The position numbers and the translations under genes were made by a program. This document shows positions 45,750 through 58,519 of a stretch of 64,000 nt of DNA, in pieces (position 1 is the first letter of the stretch; each line of letters starts with the position of its first letter). The notes beneath the pieces are model-generated. The model saw nothing but the letters and a program-made list of their open reading frames with translations. It had not been told where the DNA came from and searched no databases. Source of the stretch: Conus ventricosus. Lineage: Eukaryota; Mollusca; Gastropoda; Neogastropoda; Conidae. The stretch spans positions 68,989,143-69,053,142 of the forward strand of contig CM031616.1 in assembly GCA_018398815.1 (NCBI GenBank), read 5' to 3'.

Positions 45750-48700
45750 TAACTCTCCAAGTTTTTAAAAACGATTTAATCAATTCCCTTTATTATTTTT
45801 ACATACTCTCCCAAAACTTGTTCTATAAAAAACCCTATAGCCTAATGGTAAGATTAATCCTTTTTAGTCCGTAAAGTTTCTTTTTAAAGTCAACAGTGAT
45901 TTTGTTGCTTGTTTTATATTTTAATATCCTCGCCTTTGTGAAGAACACGACAAAAACTTAAACTTTAACGTCTAAGTTTTGCCACAATATTAATTCCTTT
46001 ATAAGGTCATCACTAACGCCCACAACCCCAAACCCTCTCCACATCTTTAAGCGAAATTTCAAAATCATTGTGAACGGTCCCCTAATTTTTTTCTTGGAAA
46101 GAACGAAATTTTTGTGAAGCTTTTTTTACAACTGTTTCTTTTCTGTGGAGGATGTACTTTTTTTCCCATAGGGCTTATTTAAATTTCTTTCGACATTACG
46201 TCCGGTAAAGACTTAATGAAAAGGGGCCAGAGTTGAATGCTTTCTGAAATTTTTTTGGGCGTAAAAAAATGTAAATGGGCTTATGAATTAAAATTTTTAT
46301 TTCCCATTCAAAATATTCCCTAATGCCATTTGGTCGGGTTTTCGAACTTTTTTTATATTCAATGGCCAACTTTTATTTGCTTCTAGATTGCGTATTGTTC
46401 TTTTAGGAAACCTTTTTTGTCGCAACCTCTTTGCTTATAATCACCATCTTTATGTACTCAAAACCATACAAATGCCTATCTAAACCATTTTTTTTAAAAT
46501 CCCAAACGGCTAAGGTCTTTTTTTCTAATATACACCCACAGGCTAAGAACCCTGTTTTTTCCCACGCGACATTATTTTTTAGTACGTATTTTTTATTTCC
46601 AAAACAATGTGCAGTTTATCCTTTTCCCACTTTTCCCCTGTTTTGTCTGCAATTTTTATATTAAATGACCCAACCCCCCCACAAACAATCTTTTAAACGA
46701 AAATTAGAGAATTGTATAATTCATAATCGCAATTGCACTTTCCCCTACGGAAAGCTCTTAAAACGTTGAGGCCTCCATCATAAAGTTTTCATCAGTGCTC
46801 ACTCACCAAATGAACATAGAGTAATGAATGAATGCAAATCGAGCGATTTTCCCCCTCATAAGTATTTTTTTGGCACAACCTAAATCTATAAATGTCACTG
46901 CAAAGCCAAAATTTTTTAGCTACTCTACTCAAAAAGGTAATGTGCACTCTTCTTCAGTTTGAATTAACATTGTTTTTAGATTTGCATTTAAAGTTTGGAA
47001 AAAGGTAAAAATTACCATTGCTTTTTTTCGAACAAAACCCGTAATAACCTGGGTAGGTTAACCCGACTAACTACTTTCCTTTTTATTAACTTTTAAACTC
47101 ATTATCCCCCGCTTCACTTATAAAAACCAACGACTTTGTAAAATTTTTCATAAAAGTGCAAACCGTTTGGGCCCCCGAAATTGTTATCAATAGCATGTTC
47201 AAAAAACGAAGGGCGTCGATTTTATTGTTACAAACTTTTTTTTAAACAAAAAAAAAATACGCTTCAAATTACTGGCGCAAAAAATCTTTTTGGGCCGCAC
47301 TACAATCTTAAAAATAAGCAACTGATACTCTTGACATTGCTGTGCCAGCTCCTCTTTCAAAAAAAGGTGAGTATCCATTGAAGAGCTATTTTAAAAACCC
47401 CCCTTTTGAAAAAGACACATCCAGAAACGGGGTATAGTCACCATCAGTTTTTCAAAACCTTTTAAACTTTGCGTTGTCTTGTGCATAAACTGGTTGGATT
47501 GGCGTATGCTGATCTTTTAATCACCATATCTTTTGGTGAGGTCGTGTAAAAATTTTTCTTTTCATTACACCTTCAGGCTTTTTTGACTGAACGCAAGAAA
47601 CCATTCCCAAATGAAAAATTTTTTAAAATCCATTCACAACAAATAGACATGAAGGTTTTTGAAAGGATCTTACAAATTTTAAAATTTTAACACAAGACAG
47701 ACTTTAGACAAAATTTTGGTAAAAAAACAGGGCTGGGCTCATTTATTTTCGGGGAAACCACAAAAGTATAACTTTGACCGGGCTTCTCCTTTCAAAATTT
47801 TCAGCCCCGGGCCCCAAGAGCAAGAGCATAAAACAGCGGGACAACATTTCTTAGACCTTCAAAGGGGCCAAACAGAGCGGAATAAACGAATAAACGCCTA
47901 TTCAAACTTACTTTGGTGTTTGCTAGGGGCCAAGCACAGGCAAGATCGAGCATAACTGATCCTTCTACTGGCTTGACCGAAAAAAACAATATTAGAAAAT
48001 TTTAGGGGACGCTATTATTCTACAGTTGATTTCCTTCAAGTATTCAAAGGTCCCAACATTTTTACAATACCAAGATCGAAATAGACTTTGCTGTTGGCAC
48101 GGTTTATACATGTTCCCTTCGACCTCAGACTCCAAAAGGGACAATAATAAACTAAATAAGAAATTCTTATAGCGGGCAATGAACAAAAGGGTTTGGGGAA
48201 AAACAAACATAAATTCTGAGCTAGAAATTTTACAAACAAAAAAGAACCCCCAAATTAATCATCCAACCCCCCCGAAGCCAAAGCCCAAAGGCCATTAAGA
48301 CTCAGAAAAAAGCTCGCGGACTCTGTTCGCGATGACCATGAATATAAAAGACGCGCTTGTTCTTGGTTTAACGGCCTGGGATTACTTGGTCTTTACTTAC
48401 TAAAATTAACCCACTATTAAAAACTAAGTCCATAAGGCCGGCCATAAGCCAACTACTTTGTTTGCAGTAACAAAAGCCACTAACAATACCTCCAAAATAC
48501 CCTAAAGAGCTATAGCTTTACCGGGCAAATTTTTTTTAATAAACCGCAAGATATCAAGCTGTTTTTTTACCCATGATTTACAGGTGATGGCGGCGGAGGC
48601 ACGGGTTTTGACCACCGCCGCCTGTAATAGCCATCACCAGTGACTTATTCAAAACTAAGGCGTTTAACCTTTCAATGTGACTCCTTCTCTCTAAACAGCG

Positions 48701-51570
48701 TTCGTATTTTTCTGCTAGCGTTTGTCCCTTTTAAAAATTTTTCCGGATATTTTTTTCCCTTTTTCTATTCACCCTTTAGTTCTAATTGGGCCGGTTATAG
48801 TTTCACTTCTAGTCTTGCTGATCTCTCTTGTTCAAGATCTTTTAGTCTTTTGGGGTTTTTCTTTTTTTTTAAAATCAGGGCCCCACGATGCGGTCATCAG
48901 CCTCAACGAGTTTTTCTTTTTTTTCTTTTTTTAAAGCTCTCAGTTCACCAGTTTTTCTAAATTTTTTTGTTAATTCCCTTTGATGGTTTTTAAAGTACGA
49001 TCAAGGGCAATAATTCTCCATGGGGACGTGATCTGAAAGTCTTTTTAAAGCTGTTTCTTCTGAAAACTGGATCTGTTCTATTACCTTTATTAATTCACCG
49101 CTGATTGATTTTAATTTTTAATTTTCCCTGTTTTGCATTTTGGTTATCTGTTTTTGGGGTTCTGCAGTGTGTTTTGGGGTTTTGAAAACTGCCCCCGCCC
49201 TTAATTTTGTCCTAACCCGGGCCCAAAGGGGATTTGATCTTTCCACGAGTCTATTTCTAATTGAACCCACGGGTAAAAAATTTGATGGGGCTTTTTTAGT
49301 TGTAAGCTGAACAAGTTGTCCTTGGTCGCTCCTCACAAACAAATGATCATCTTTTAATTTCCAAAATCATTAGGGTCTTAAAATTTGGGGGGTTCTGGGC
49401 CCAAAATTGGTAAAATGACTGACCTTACTTTCGTTTAAATTTTTAACCGCTTTTGTAAGTACTCCCGATTTTTGCTAATTCACATGCATGAGAGCCCCGT
49501 GCGTGCCGCCCCAAGGGAATCACTCATTCGTCTCCACGATCAAAAAAATCAAATCTTCATCTTCAAAGCCTCCATTTTTTTAAAATTAATTTTTTTATTT
49601 TTTTTTAAAAAAAATGTTACATGCATATGGGTCGTTCTTGACCCCATAAAATGAAAGAACCCTTTGGCGTGAAGGAAAAAAGCGGGAAAATTTCGTTCCA
49701 AAAAATCCATCTACTATTGAGCAACAAATCTTACTGTCAAATTTCCGACCTAGGAGCAATGAATGATTGTGCCAGGCTCTGCACGACTACTTTCAAAATA
49801 GAACTCGCATCAGAAACAACCCAAACAGGACAGTTGTACAAATCGGGGCGGGGAATCGTTAAGAAATTTCTGTAAAAATTGAGGGGGAAAAAATATTTTC
49901 TTACACAATCAGACATATTTTTAAACCATTTGACTATGGCTAACCGAGAATGAAAGGGCGACTTGCGTTTTTAAGGAATCGAAAATGAAGATGGACTAAA
50001 ACCAGAATAACCCGCAATGTTAAAAAACAACAAAAAAACATGCAGCTTAAAATTTTTCGTATGGAAAAAAAAAGCTTTTTTTCCCTTCCCTTAGATTTTG
50101 ATTGTTAAAAGCCATGCGCCATACTTTCAAGGGGCATTAAAAAACAGATTTTCATATAACAACTTTTAAAAGAATCAAACCTTATCGATCACAACACCGA
50201 AGCAAAATCCCGCATTCTGCACTCGTTAGAGTTGACGTTTTTACAACCCAATTTAGCAACAGATGACACCAATATCAGTCAAAATTATCAATATATTACG
50301 AAAAAGTGATTCACAACAACATTCCAAACAGGGCAGACCTTATGGAATTTTGTTTTTGCGTCTCGCAAGATCGCTTAAAGTATTTTAAATTTCTGGCGAA
50401 AAGAAGAACCGTTCAAAAGAGGAAGTGAAAAGTTTTTTAATCCAAAATTACGAAAGTACAATTTCATTGAGGGTAGTCCTAACCAAATTTACGCCTAGCG
50501 GGGTTAAACCTTACAGCATTTTGATAAATAAAAAACTGTTTGACGGGAGGGTAGAAAACCAACAGTTGACCTGTGTCTAAAGATTTAATCTTCACAAAGT
50601 TTGGCTTGATGATTATTAACAACGAAATACGGTTAAAAGGATTGACCTAAGGGGCAACAGAGGGTAAATCTTTTCATGGAACGGGAGAGCTGTGGAGACG
50701 TAATAAAAATTCAAATTGATAAAGAAAAAAGCCATAAACCCCTTAATGTAAAATTTGTTTTTAAAAAAAATGATGCCAGCGAATATTGAAAAAACGATTA
50801 AAAATATACAATACTAAAATTATTTTTATTTTAAAAAAGCATGTCGTTTAGGTTTATCCAAATGTGCCTACACGCCCCAAAAAAGAAAAGCAGGGAATTT
50901 CTGCTGTTTAGAAACCCCTGAAAATAAAAACCTTTAGATTAACCAAATTACGCAAATGCACAAATACTAGAGCAAGACCTTTCAAAAAACGCAAAACCAA
51001 ACGAAGTATTCTGCTCCTTTTAAAGCTGTTACATATGTTTTAAAACTGGAGCATCGACTATAACGCTCTATCAGCAGGAACAGTGTTTTGGGTTTTTAGC
51101 AACGGGCAAGGCGCACCCCCACTTTACCTCTAGGAGGTTTGTCTTTTGCTCTCGGGCCCTTTTTCATTGCCGAGGTCGCAACAAAAAAAAAAAAACTAAA
51201 CTCCAAAACACACAGCTAGGTTCAACTAATAACAGCTAAACTTGTTCGTTTTAAAATGACAATAAATAAGCCTAGCTGACTCAAACTCACGGATGAAGAA
51301 TTTAATCGTTACAGGCCTTTTGATGACTACAAAAACAAAAGTTTGATCTTCAAAAAAAGGCGGTGACAAGTTTTCTCAACAGCAGACCCGAGCAGATAAA
51401 AAGGAATGCTTAAAAAAAGTAAACGAGACATTAAACTCTGTTCAAACAGCTCACTTAACAACACCAAAAGGTGTTATACTTTAGTTTATGAGTCCAGCAC
51501 AAAAGACTTTTGATATTGATTCTGATTAAGTATTTTTTTTAATTTAAATAAATATTTGGCTTAGAAAAGA
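45750..51570. other. Polinton interior without assignable genes
   Basis: Nearly 6 kb of homopolymer-inflated, frame-broken sequence. The major and minor capsid and protease genes of a Polinton would be expected here. Short readable pieces exist, such as a charged, lysine-rich stretch on the minus strand near 48700-48960, an RSDQGQLVQLTTKKAP-type piece at about 49250-49340 (minus) and a plus-strand piece near 50280-50350 (IPNRADLMEFCF). None could be assigned to a family. Confidence 0.6.
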
Positions 51571-51578
51571 AAGACAGC

Positions 51579-54500
51579 ATGGCTAAGATATATGAAGGAC
51601 AAGACGAATTGTTTGAAGGAATGCTCGAGAGAGAGCGTTTATCAAGAGCACTGAATGATATTGATTTAGAAGTTATTGACCCAACAAACGTACAGGCAAG
51701 CGTTGTACATGCAATTTCTCAAGTTCCAGGCAAACTAACAATAGACCCGCCAGTTAAAGTAATTTTTAGCTGTTTTAATCGACTATGTAACATAAATGAA
51801 GAAAATCTAGAAGTCTGGGTCTCAACTAAACAACAGACTATTCTTTCTCATAACGACTTAACACCAGGTTGGGCAGACGAACTGCTTAAAACAGTTTTGA
51901 CGCTGCCGCTGAAGAAGCTAAAATGAGAGGCTCTGGTTGGTCAGAGGGCGAAGTCTTAGAGATTAGATTAAAACAGGCTAAGTATGCACCGATTGTAGGC
52001 AAGGCTTACATTCCGCTACCTCGGGAGTTGGTTTTAAAGAGAGCAGTTTTAAACATAAAAAATTCAGACAACAAATGTTTCATGTGGTGTGTTCTTGCAA
52101 GGCTGCATCATGTCCGCGAACACGCAGAAAGAGTGACTAACTATCGGCAATACGCCAAAGATCTTAACTTCAATGGATATCCTTTCCTGTTAGTGTAGAC
52201 CAAATTGATCAGTTTGAAGAACAAAACAACCCAATAACTGTTAATGTATACACATGGGATGAGGAAACAAATTTGCGCCAATTAAAGTGTCCAAGAACAG
52301 TCCAACAATAGGCGAACCAGCCAAAAGTCATGTGGACTTACTCCCCAATGTTTTTCGCCAGCAGGGCTGCCCCATTACACATTAATACGAACAATGAGTA
52401 GACTAATGCAGCACACTTCAAAAGATCATGGCAAACAAGAATTCTGTAGAAATGTTTAACAAGAATGCCATCTGTTCAAGCCGCGAGCGAACATAAGAAA
52501 CATTGTAAAAGTTCTGTAGACTGTAAGACAGAACTAACTACGCCCCCGCCAGGATCTAAAGTTAGTTTTAAGAACTGGAAACGGCTGCAAACAAGTCCAT
52601 ACGTAGTTTACCCCAGACTTCGAGTCGCTTATTGCCCTTTTATAAAGGGGCCCAGCGCCACAAAAACTTCGAAAAACAGTTTTAATGAGTAATCAATCAG
52701 ATTTGTTCATTTGCCTTCTCATTGTCAGGTCGGATGGCGCTCATTCAACGCCAGAATTAAACAGAGGGCCAATGCGGGCAGAATACTTCTTAAAACGCAT
52801 GCAGCAAGTGCGTAATGACTGTTTCTAATAATCTGAATTTATCTAAAATTCATAATGACGCCTGAAGCCCAACAACAGTATGACTCACCCAAACACATTT
52901 TTGGGATTTGGGGGTTTGGGCCTCTCATCAGACGCAGAGAACCCGACAGTAAGAGACCATGATCACATTAGCGGAAAGTTCAGAGGAGCTGCGCACAACA
53001 AATGCAATCTTCAACTAAAGTTTGTTTCCTAAGACATGGAAGCTGCCCATCTTCTTTCATAACTTGCGAGGTTACGACTCCACCTTATAATGAAAGCAGT
53101 AGACGATGCTTTTGGGGTGTCATGCATTGCATTCATCAGAAAAGTACATGTGTTTCACTTTAAATAACTTGTCTTTTTATGACTCTATGCAGCACATGAT
53201 GGGATCATTAGAGGCACTGGCTATGTCCTTAAAGTCCTGCCCAATAACAGAAGAAATTTTGACCCCCAACTCTCGTTAGAAAGGGCGTTTACCTTATGAG
53301 ACATGAACAGTTGGGAAGGTTGGACGAAGATACACTTCCTCCTAAAGGCGCGTTCTTTTCTAGTTCAGAGGAAAGGACATCAGTGATTCAGATTACCAGC
53401 ATGCTCAAGATGGTGGCAAAAGTTAGAGTGTAAAACGATGGGAGCTATCATGACTCCTACTTGATGGTGATACATTTTGTTGGCGGACGTTTTGAAAATT
53501 ATAGAAAGACCTGCATGAAACATTACAGCCTTGATCCGCGCATTACTTTTCTGCGCCCGGGATGAGTTGGGACGCTTTCTTAAAGTTTACAGGAATACAG
53601 ATTGATTTATTGTCGGATTTACCAATGATTCAGTGATTGAAAAGGATTGCGTGGAGGAATTAGTATGGCGTCGCATCATTACTGTAAAGCAAACAACAAA
53701 TACTTGGAACGACTATGATCCAAGTAAAAGGTCTAACTATCTTATGTATTTAGATGCAAACAATTCTGTATGGTTGGGCTATGGCGCAATCACTTCCGTT
53801 ACGTAACTTTAAAAGTACAAAGGCGGCGATCCGAATAATATCAAAAAGCATTAAAGTGGTTGGGCAGTTTAACGCCTGATCAACAGCGGGGTTTTCATTC
53901 TAGAAGTTGATTTAGAATATCCTCATAAACTCCATGACCTGCTAACGACTATCCATTAGCAGCAAAAAGTCTAAAGATGGATCCAAGAGAGCCACCAAAC
54001 TTGTGCCCAATCTTCGGGGCAAAAAAAATTATGTTCTGTCATTACAGACTTCTACAATTTTATTTAAGACATGGTTTAAAGTTAACAGCTGTTCATCCAT
54101 AATTGCTTTTGATCAAGAACAGTTCATGAAAACCATACATCATGAAGAACACTGATCTCGAACTAAATCCACAGATGCTTCAGAAAAGACTTTTTCAAGC
54201 TGATGAACAACAGCTGTTTTGGAAGACTATGGAGAATCCGCACAAGCGCAAAGATGTCAGATTAGTCACCAGAGAGAACGAAGAAATTAAGCTGACTTCC
54301 AAAACCCAAATTATCAGGACTTCAGAAGATTTCATGATCAGCTTTTTGGCATAATGATGAAAAAAAAAGAAAGTCAAATTAGACAAACCTGTATTTATTG
54401 GGTTTACTGTTTAGAATTATCAAGCTTTTGATGTTAGAATTTCTTTAGACTACTTTAAGCCCTCGTATCCCGAGTCCAGAGTACTTACACAGATACAGAT

Positions 54501-54930
54501 AGTTTGTTATAGATATCCCTATGAAGAAATCTATAAAGACATGAAACCGAAGTGGCTAAAGGCCAATGCAGGATGGTATGACACGTCCGATTATCCTAAA
54601 GATTGCTTTTGCATTCAATTACTAATAAAAAGGGTTTTTAGGAAAGATAAAGGGATGAATTATCAGGAAAGGTGATCAAGGAGTTTGTTGGTTTAAGGTC
54701 AAAAATGTACAGTATTTCAAGCCAGGAGAAAATCATTAAGAAAGCAAAGGGATTATCTCGCAGTGTTGTGCAGTCAAAATATCACATGACAACTAAAAAG
54801 AAGAAATTGTTTGGCAATAAAGACTTTTCATCATGACAAGTAAAACTACGATCTAATTCTACATGAGATCAACACAACTGTTGTAACAAAGAAGTCATTA
54901 GATAGAACAAACACAAAACGGGTGTTTGTT
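51579..54930 (+). pseudogene. Polinton protein-primed family B DNA polymerase, frame-broken
   Basis: Starts MAKIYEGQDELFEGML at 51579. A first overlapping shift at 51923 continues with GSGWSEGEVLEIRL and NSDNKCFMWCVLARL. Further on come an HNH/endonuclease VII-like DHDHISGKFRGAAHNKCNL (52960-53017), an exonuclease-type FFHNLRGYDS (53052-53081), polymerase motif A around LDANN (53750-53764), the motif-B region (KTMENPHKR near 54220) and motif C YTDTDS at 54486-54503. Order and spacing match Polinton polymerases, which replicate the element from a terminal protein. At least eight frame breaks are present; pieces between them are well preserved. Confidence 0.88.
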
Positions 54931-55014
54931 AACCCGAGTTTTCATATGCAATTGGGCCCTGGAAAACCGTAAATTAATTAAAGCGGAACTGTGTCTGGCG
55001 GAATTAAACTGCAG

Positions 55015-55930
55015 TTCTTCTTTCACAAAAGATCTTTGAGGAGCGGTTGTTTTTTTTGTGCCAGTTTCTCGTAAATAAAAACACGGGCGGATTCATCTTT
55101 ACAATTCTTTTTATTTCATATGGGTCAACACCCCCAAACGGGATCGGTTGCCCTGATGCGAGTGTCCCCTTCGCTTCCCCGGTAAATAAAGGTACCTTAC
55201 TTTTAAACCAAACGGTAATAGTTTGCGGGGTGTACTGGAGTCTTCAGCAACATTTATTGTTTTTCTTTTGATTGCTTGTACTGGTTTTAGCCCTTTAATT
55301 CTTCATTATTCATTGCGCGCAAAACTGAGGGCAGTCTTTCTAACCCATTCTGTGTTGCGAGAATTGTAAATCACTCTCTGTGATATGGTAGGAGAAAAGT
55401 CTTTCGGCTAACTGTTTGTTAAAGTTTTCAACTAAACCCTGTGATCTGTGACCTCCGGAATGCCTCTTTAATAGTAACTCTGTGTTTTAACAATAATTGA
55501 TTCATTGGCCTTTAAATTCTTTTCCATCATCAACTTAAAATCATGCGAGGATAAGTTAAAGGGCCTCGTTGATATATCAGCTGTATAGCGACAGCAACAG
55601 CAGAAGCACTCTTTTGTGTTAATGGTTCCGCATCTTTGTATCTTGAAGCCATTTTCAATGACTGTGAGTGGTACTTAAATCTTTTTCGTCTAATCCTATC
55701 AGAGGGTAAATATAAAGATCCATTTGAGGGGTGTCGTTTGGAGTTGTGTTAACAAAGTGTGGTCTCTGTATTCTTTTGGGGGCCGAGGTAAATAAATTTG
55801 CCAAATCGCTTGTTTAGAAAACCCATTCTTTTGCTGTTTTGTTCACGGGACTCCAGCTGCTTGGCTTAGCTTTTTAATTGCTGTGATGCCCTTCCAATAT
55901 CCTTTGGGCGAATAATAGATTTTGTCATTT
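55015..55930 (-). pseudogene. Polinton retroviral-type integrase, frame-broken
   Basis: Reading the minus strand, a YYSPKGYW-type start near 55915 is followed by the first catalytic Asp in QMDLYI (about 55711-55726), the second in DDGKEF (about 55518-55532) and the Glu in GLVENFN (about 55424-55437). The last two are about 35 residues apart, as in rve (DD35E) integrases. HRSQG just before the Glu fits the family. The C-terminal part runs to about 55015 and resembles the chromodomain-like tail of Polinton integrases. It inserts the element DNA. Several frame breaks are visible. Confidence 0.78.
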
Positions 55931-55949
55931 TTATTCAGCCAATATTATG

Positions 55950-56338
55950 TGCAACAAAATACACAAGGGTTCATACCAACGACAAAAACCCCGATTTCTT
56001 GCATTTTTGTTTTTTCTGATGGTTGATAAAAGTCACTGAATTTTGGTGGGGGCAATGTCTCGATTGGTTTCCCTGTTACAGATAATATTGTTTTATTGCT
56101 TGATCAACATTTTTAAATGTGTAAGCTGCATGCCCCTGTCTTTTCAGTGTGTCATTATAAAATCTAACTGCTCAAGCTCTGCCTTTCATAGGCGTTTGTG
56201 CAGCTGCTAGTTCCCCCAATAGCTTTGTTATGTCTTTTTTCTCCGCTGTCATTCCCCCGTTTACAAATGCGAAATTACTTCGCTAAAAGCAAGCGCATTC
56301 ACCACAGCGCCGCCCATCATTATTTCGAGTGAAGCCAT
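55950..56338 (-). pseudogene. Polinton-associated small conserved protein
   Basis: Starts MASLEIMMGGAVVNALAFS at about 56338 (minus). After frame breaks it contains EQLDFI, an FKNVDQAIKQYY segment, KPIETLPPPKFSDFYQPSE and a hydrophobic end. The N-terminal glycine/alanine-rich hydrophobic stretch and the final one suggest membrane contact. Proteins of this layout occur beside Polinton integrases; the function is not known to me. Confidence 0.45.
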
Positions 56339-56689
56339 TTTTTATAAATGTATTTTTTTTCTTACATATTTATATTGTCTGGAATTATTCCTTGCTTGAC
56401 TAGAAAATCTTTCGTGGCAACCGAAGCTGCAATGATTGCAATCAGCCCTTTGCTGAATCCTCAAAGTCAGTTTGCCAAGATCCCGCGGCTTTATTTTTAA
56501 CAGGGTTTTACCAAGCATTGAGTATCCCACAAATTTTGACCTCCAATAACAGCAGAATGGTATACAAGGTTAGCAACAGTTTTTTCGGTGCTCATTTTTA
56601 TAAAATAAAATAATTATAATTATTAAAAAACAGGAACAGTGATGATCTACTACAGCTACAGGCGGCCTAAACCTGCCTGAACTTATGAA

Positions 56690-57064
56690 TGACCAAGTTG
56701 ATGATCAAGCTATTATGCCCAAAAGGAGAGGCCCGTATTCTTTAGCAGCATGCGGAAAAACAAAACAGTTCCTCGGAACTGAATTCAGCATTGAACAGAT
56801 TCAACAGATGTCGCCACAAGAATTATAAGTATCATAACAGGTATGAAGCGCGCTGGGTCTAGAATGGGAAAAGTGTGGGGCAAACGGTTCTTAGTTTTTT
56901 ACATAAAATAGTCAGTAGATTTGCTCCCCTTGATTCTGAACAAGATCTTACGTATGATTTTAAAGCAAGATCCAGTTTTAACAAAGAATTAGAGTCTCTA
57001 GGTGTGATCTATACTATAGATTTGGGAAAATTGTTATCGCCGCGATCATGGATTAATAACTTTT
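56690..57064 (+). pseudogene. Unrecognised Polinton frame(s)
   Basis: A piece starting MNDQVDDQAIMPKRRGPYSL at about 56692 ends in a stop near 56825. A second piece at 56875-57066 reads SEQDLTYDFKARSSFNKELE and ends in SPRSWINNF. They are probably one or two element genes broken by indels. No family is recognised. Confidence 0.4.
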
Positions 57065-57092
57065 AATCTTTTAGATTTTGTTTCCCTTCAAA

Positions 57093-57571
57093 ATGAACGA
57101 TCTGGAAAATCATCAGAACCAGAAAACACTGAATCAGGTGGAGAAAGAACCAAGCCAGAATCATCAGAAAACGCTGAATTTAGGCGGAGGCCATTAAAAA
57201 TCCTGGCGTGTTGAAGCAGGAAAAAAATTAGCAGAGTGGAACAGACAAAAAAAATTAATGTTACAGAATATGACTCATCATGAAAACATAACACCGCCAG
57301 CGCCAGAACAAGTTGATTCAATGCCCGCTATAAAAACCCATGTGATACAAGGGCCCCAAAGTCTTCATGGAATATTGAACTTAAAACTGTTTTCTTTTTG
57401 GCGCCATTGCTGCTGTTGGGGGCAGTTTTTATGGTTTTAAAAATATATAAACAACGCTGGCGAAAACAAGAGCAATCAAAAAAATCTGAACCACAAATGC
57501 AGAAAAAGACACCAGCACGCCAAAACCGCCCAATAACAAAGCATCATTTTGATCCATTTATAATGGAATAA
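57093..57571 (+). pseudogene. Small basic membrane protein of the Polinton
   Basis: In broken frames: a Glu/Gln/Asn-rich N-terminus, then VEAGKKLAEWNRQKK at about 57211-57255, a proline-rich linker and, after one more shift, a single hydrophobic segment VFFLAPLLLLGAVFMVL (about 57383-57435). A strongly basic tail follows, ending HFDPFIME with TAA at 57569-57571. One transmembrane helix with a basic tail suggests a small membrane or virion-associated protein; the role is unknown. Confidence 0.45.
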
Positions 57572-57628
57572 TATTTTAAGAACTTAATTTTAAATTTTTT
57601 AATAAAAATAGATCATGGCGTATTATAA

Positions 57629-57823
57629 ATGATAAAGTCAATAAATAAAGACCTGGAGTCTTTTAAAAAACATTCCATAGACCAGAATTGTAATCAATGC
57701 GGTTGCTTAGGATGTATGAACTTCATTAAGATCTATGCAGAGAAGCTGAGCAAAAACATCCTCAACGATGACGCGTTTTTTGAGGCGTGTGTGTACTATA
57801 TTAGGCATTGCTATTTAAGATAA
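57629..57823 (+). CDS. Small hypothetical protein of the Polinton
   Basis: A 64-codon intact frame starting MIKSINKDLESFKKHSIDQN with a Cys cluster CNQCGCLGC near residues 20-28, which could bind a metal. It lies between the membrane protein gene and the AT-rich repeat zone. No family is recognised. Confidence 0.45.
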   Translation: MIKSINKDLESFKKHSIDQNCNQCGCLGCMNFIKIYAEKLSKNILNDDAFFEACVYYIRHCYLR

Positions 57824-57862
57824 AAACATAGATTGTATTTTTTGATAATTATAAGATAACTT

Positions 57863-58085
57863 AAATACAAACTTGGTTGTACTTAAAGGATGACTTAATC
57901 AAGAACTTATTAAGAACTTGATCAAGAACTTAATTAAAAACTTAATCAAGAACTTATTAAGAACTTGAAGTAACTTAATTAAAAACTTAGAAGTAACTTA
58001 AGTAAGAACTTGTGGATAACTAGGATGACTTAAAGACAACTTGAGTAAGAACTTACTTTGGGGTAACTTAAGTTAAAACTTAGAA
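57863..58085. repeat. AACTTAA-type short tandem repeats
   Basis: About 16 copies of a loose 11-15 bp motif (agaacttaatcaa, aaaaacttaatt, agtaacttaagt). The motif is partly palindromic. It lies inside the right end of the Polinton-like element. Confidence 0.85.
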
Positions 58086-58336
58086 GGAACTTGAGTGTGT
58101 GCATGCGTGGGTGGGGGTGGGGGGGTGGGGTGGAGTGGGGTAGGAGGGTGTGCATGCGTGGGGTAGGACAAAACAAACCAACAAACACCAAACAAACAAC
58201 AAACCACAATAAACAGTCCAGGGGTGGGGTGGAGGGAGTGCGTGCGTGGGGTAGGCCAAAACACACAAACACCAACAAACAAACAAGAAGTGGAACTACC
58301 AAAGGGTGTGTCCCGCGCCAACCTCAATCAACCCCA

Positions 58337-58511
58337 AGTGATCACATAGGGTCGTTTGGCCTAGTTTGCCGTGAGCTTGCTGGTGCTGCCGCGCTTTGTA
58401 GTCAAGCGATCACATAGGGTCGTTTGACCTAGTTTGCCGCTAAGCTTTGCAGGTGCGACGTCATTGGCAAACAAGCGATCACATAGGGTTGTTTGGCCTG
58501 TTTGCTCTCTC
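58337..58511. repeat. 68/69-bp repeat, 2.5 copies
   Basis: Units start agygatcacatagggtcgtt at 58337, 58405 and 58474; the third is partial. Confidence 0.9.
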
Positions 58512-58519
58512 CTCAGAGT

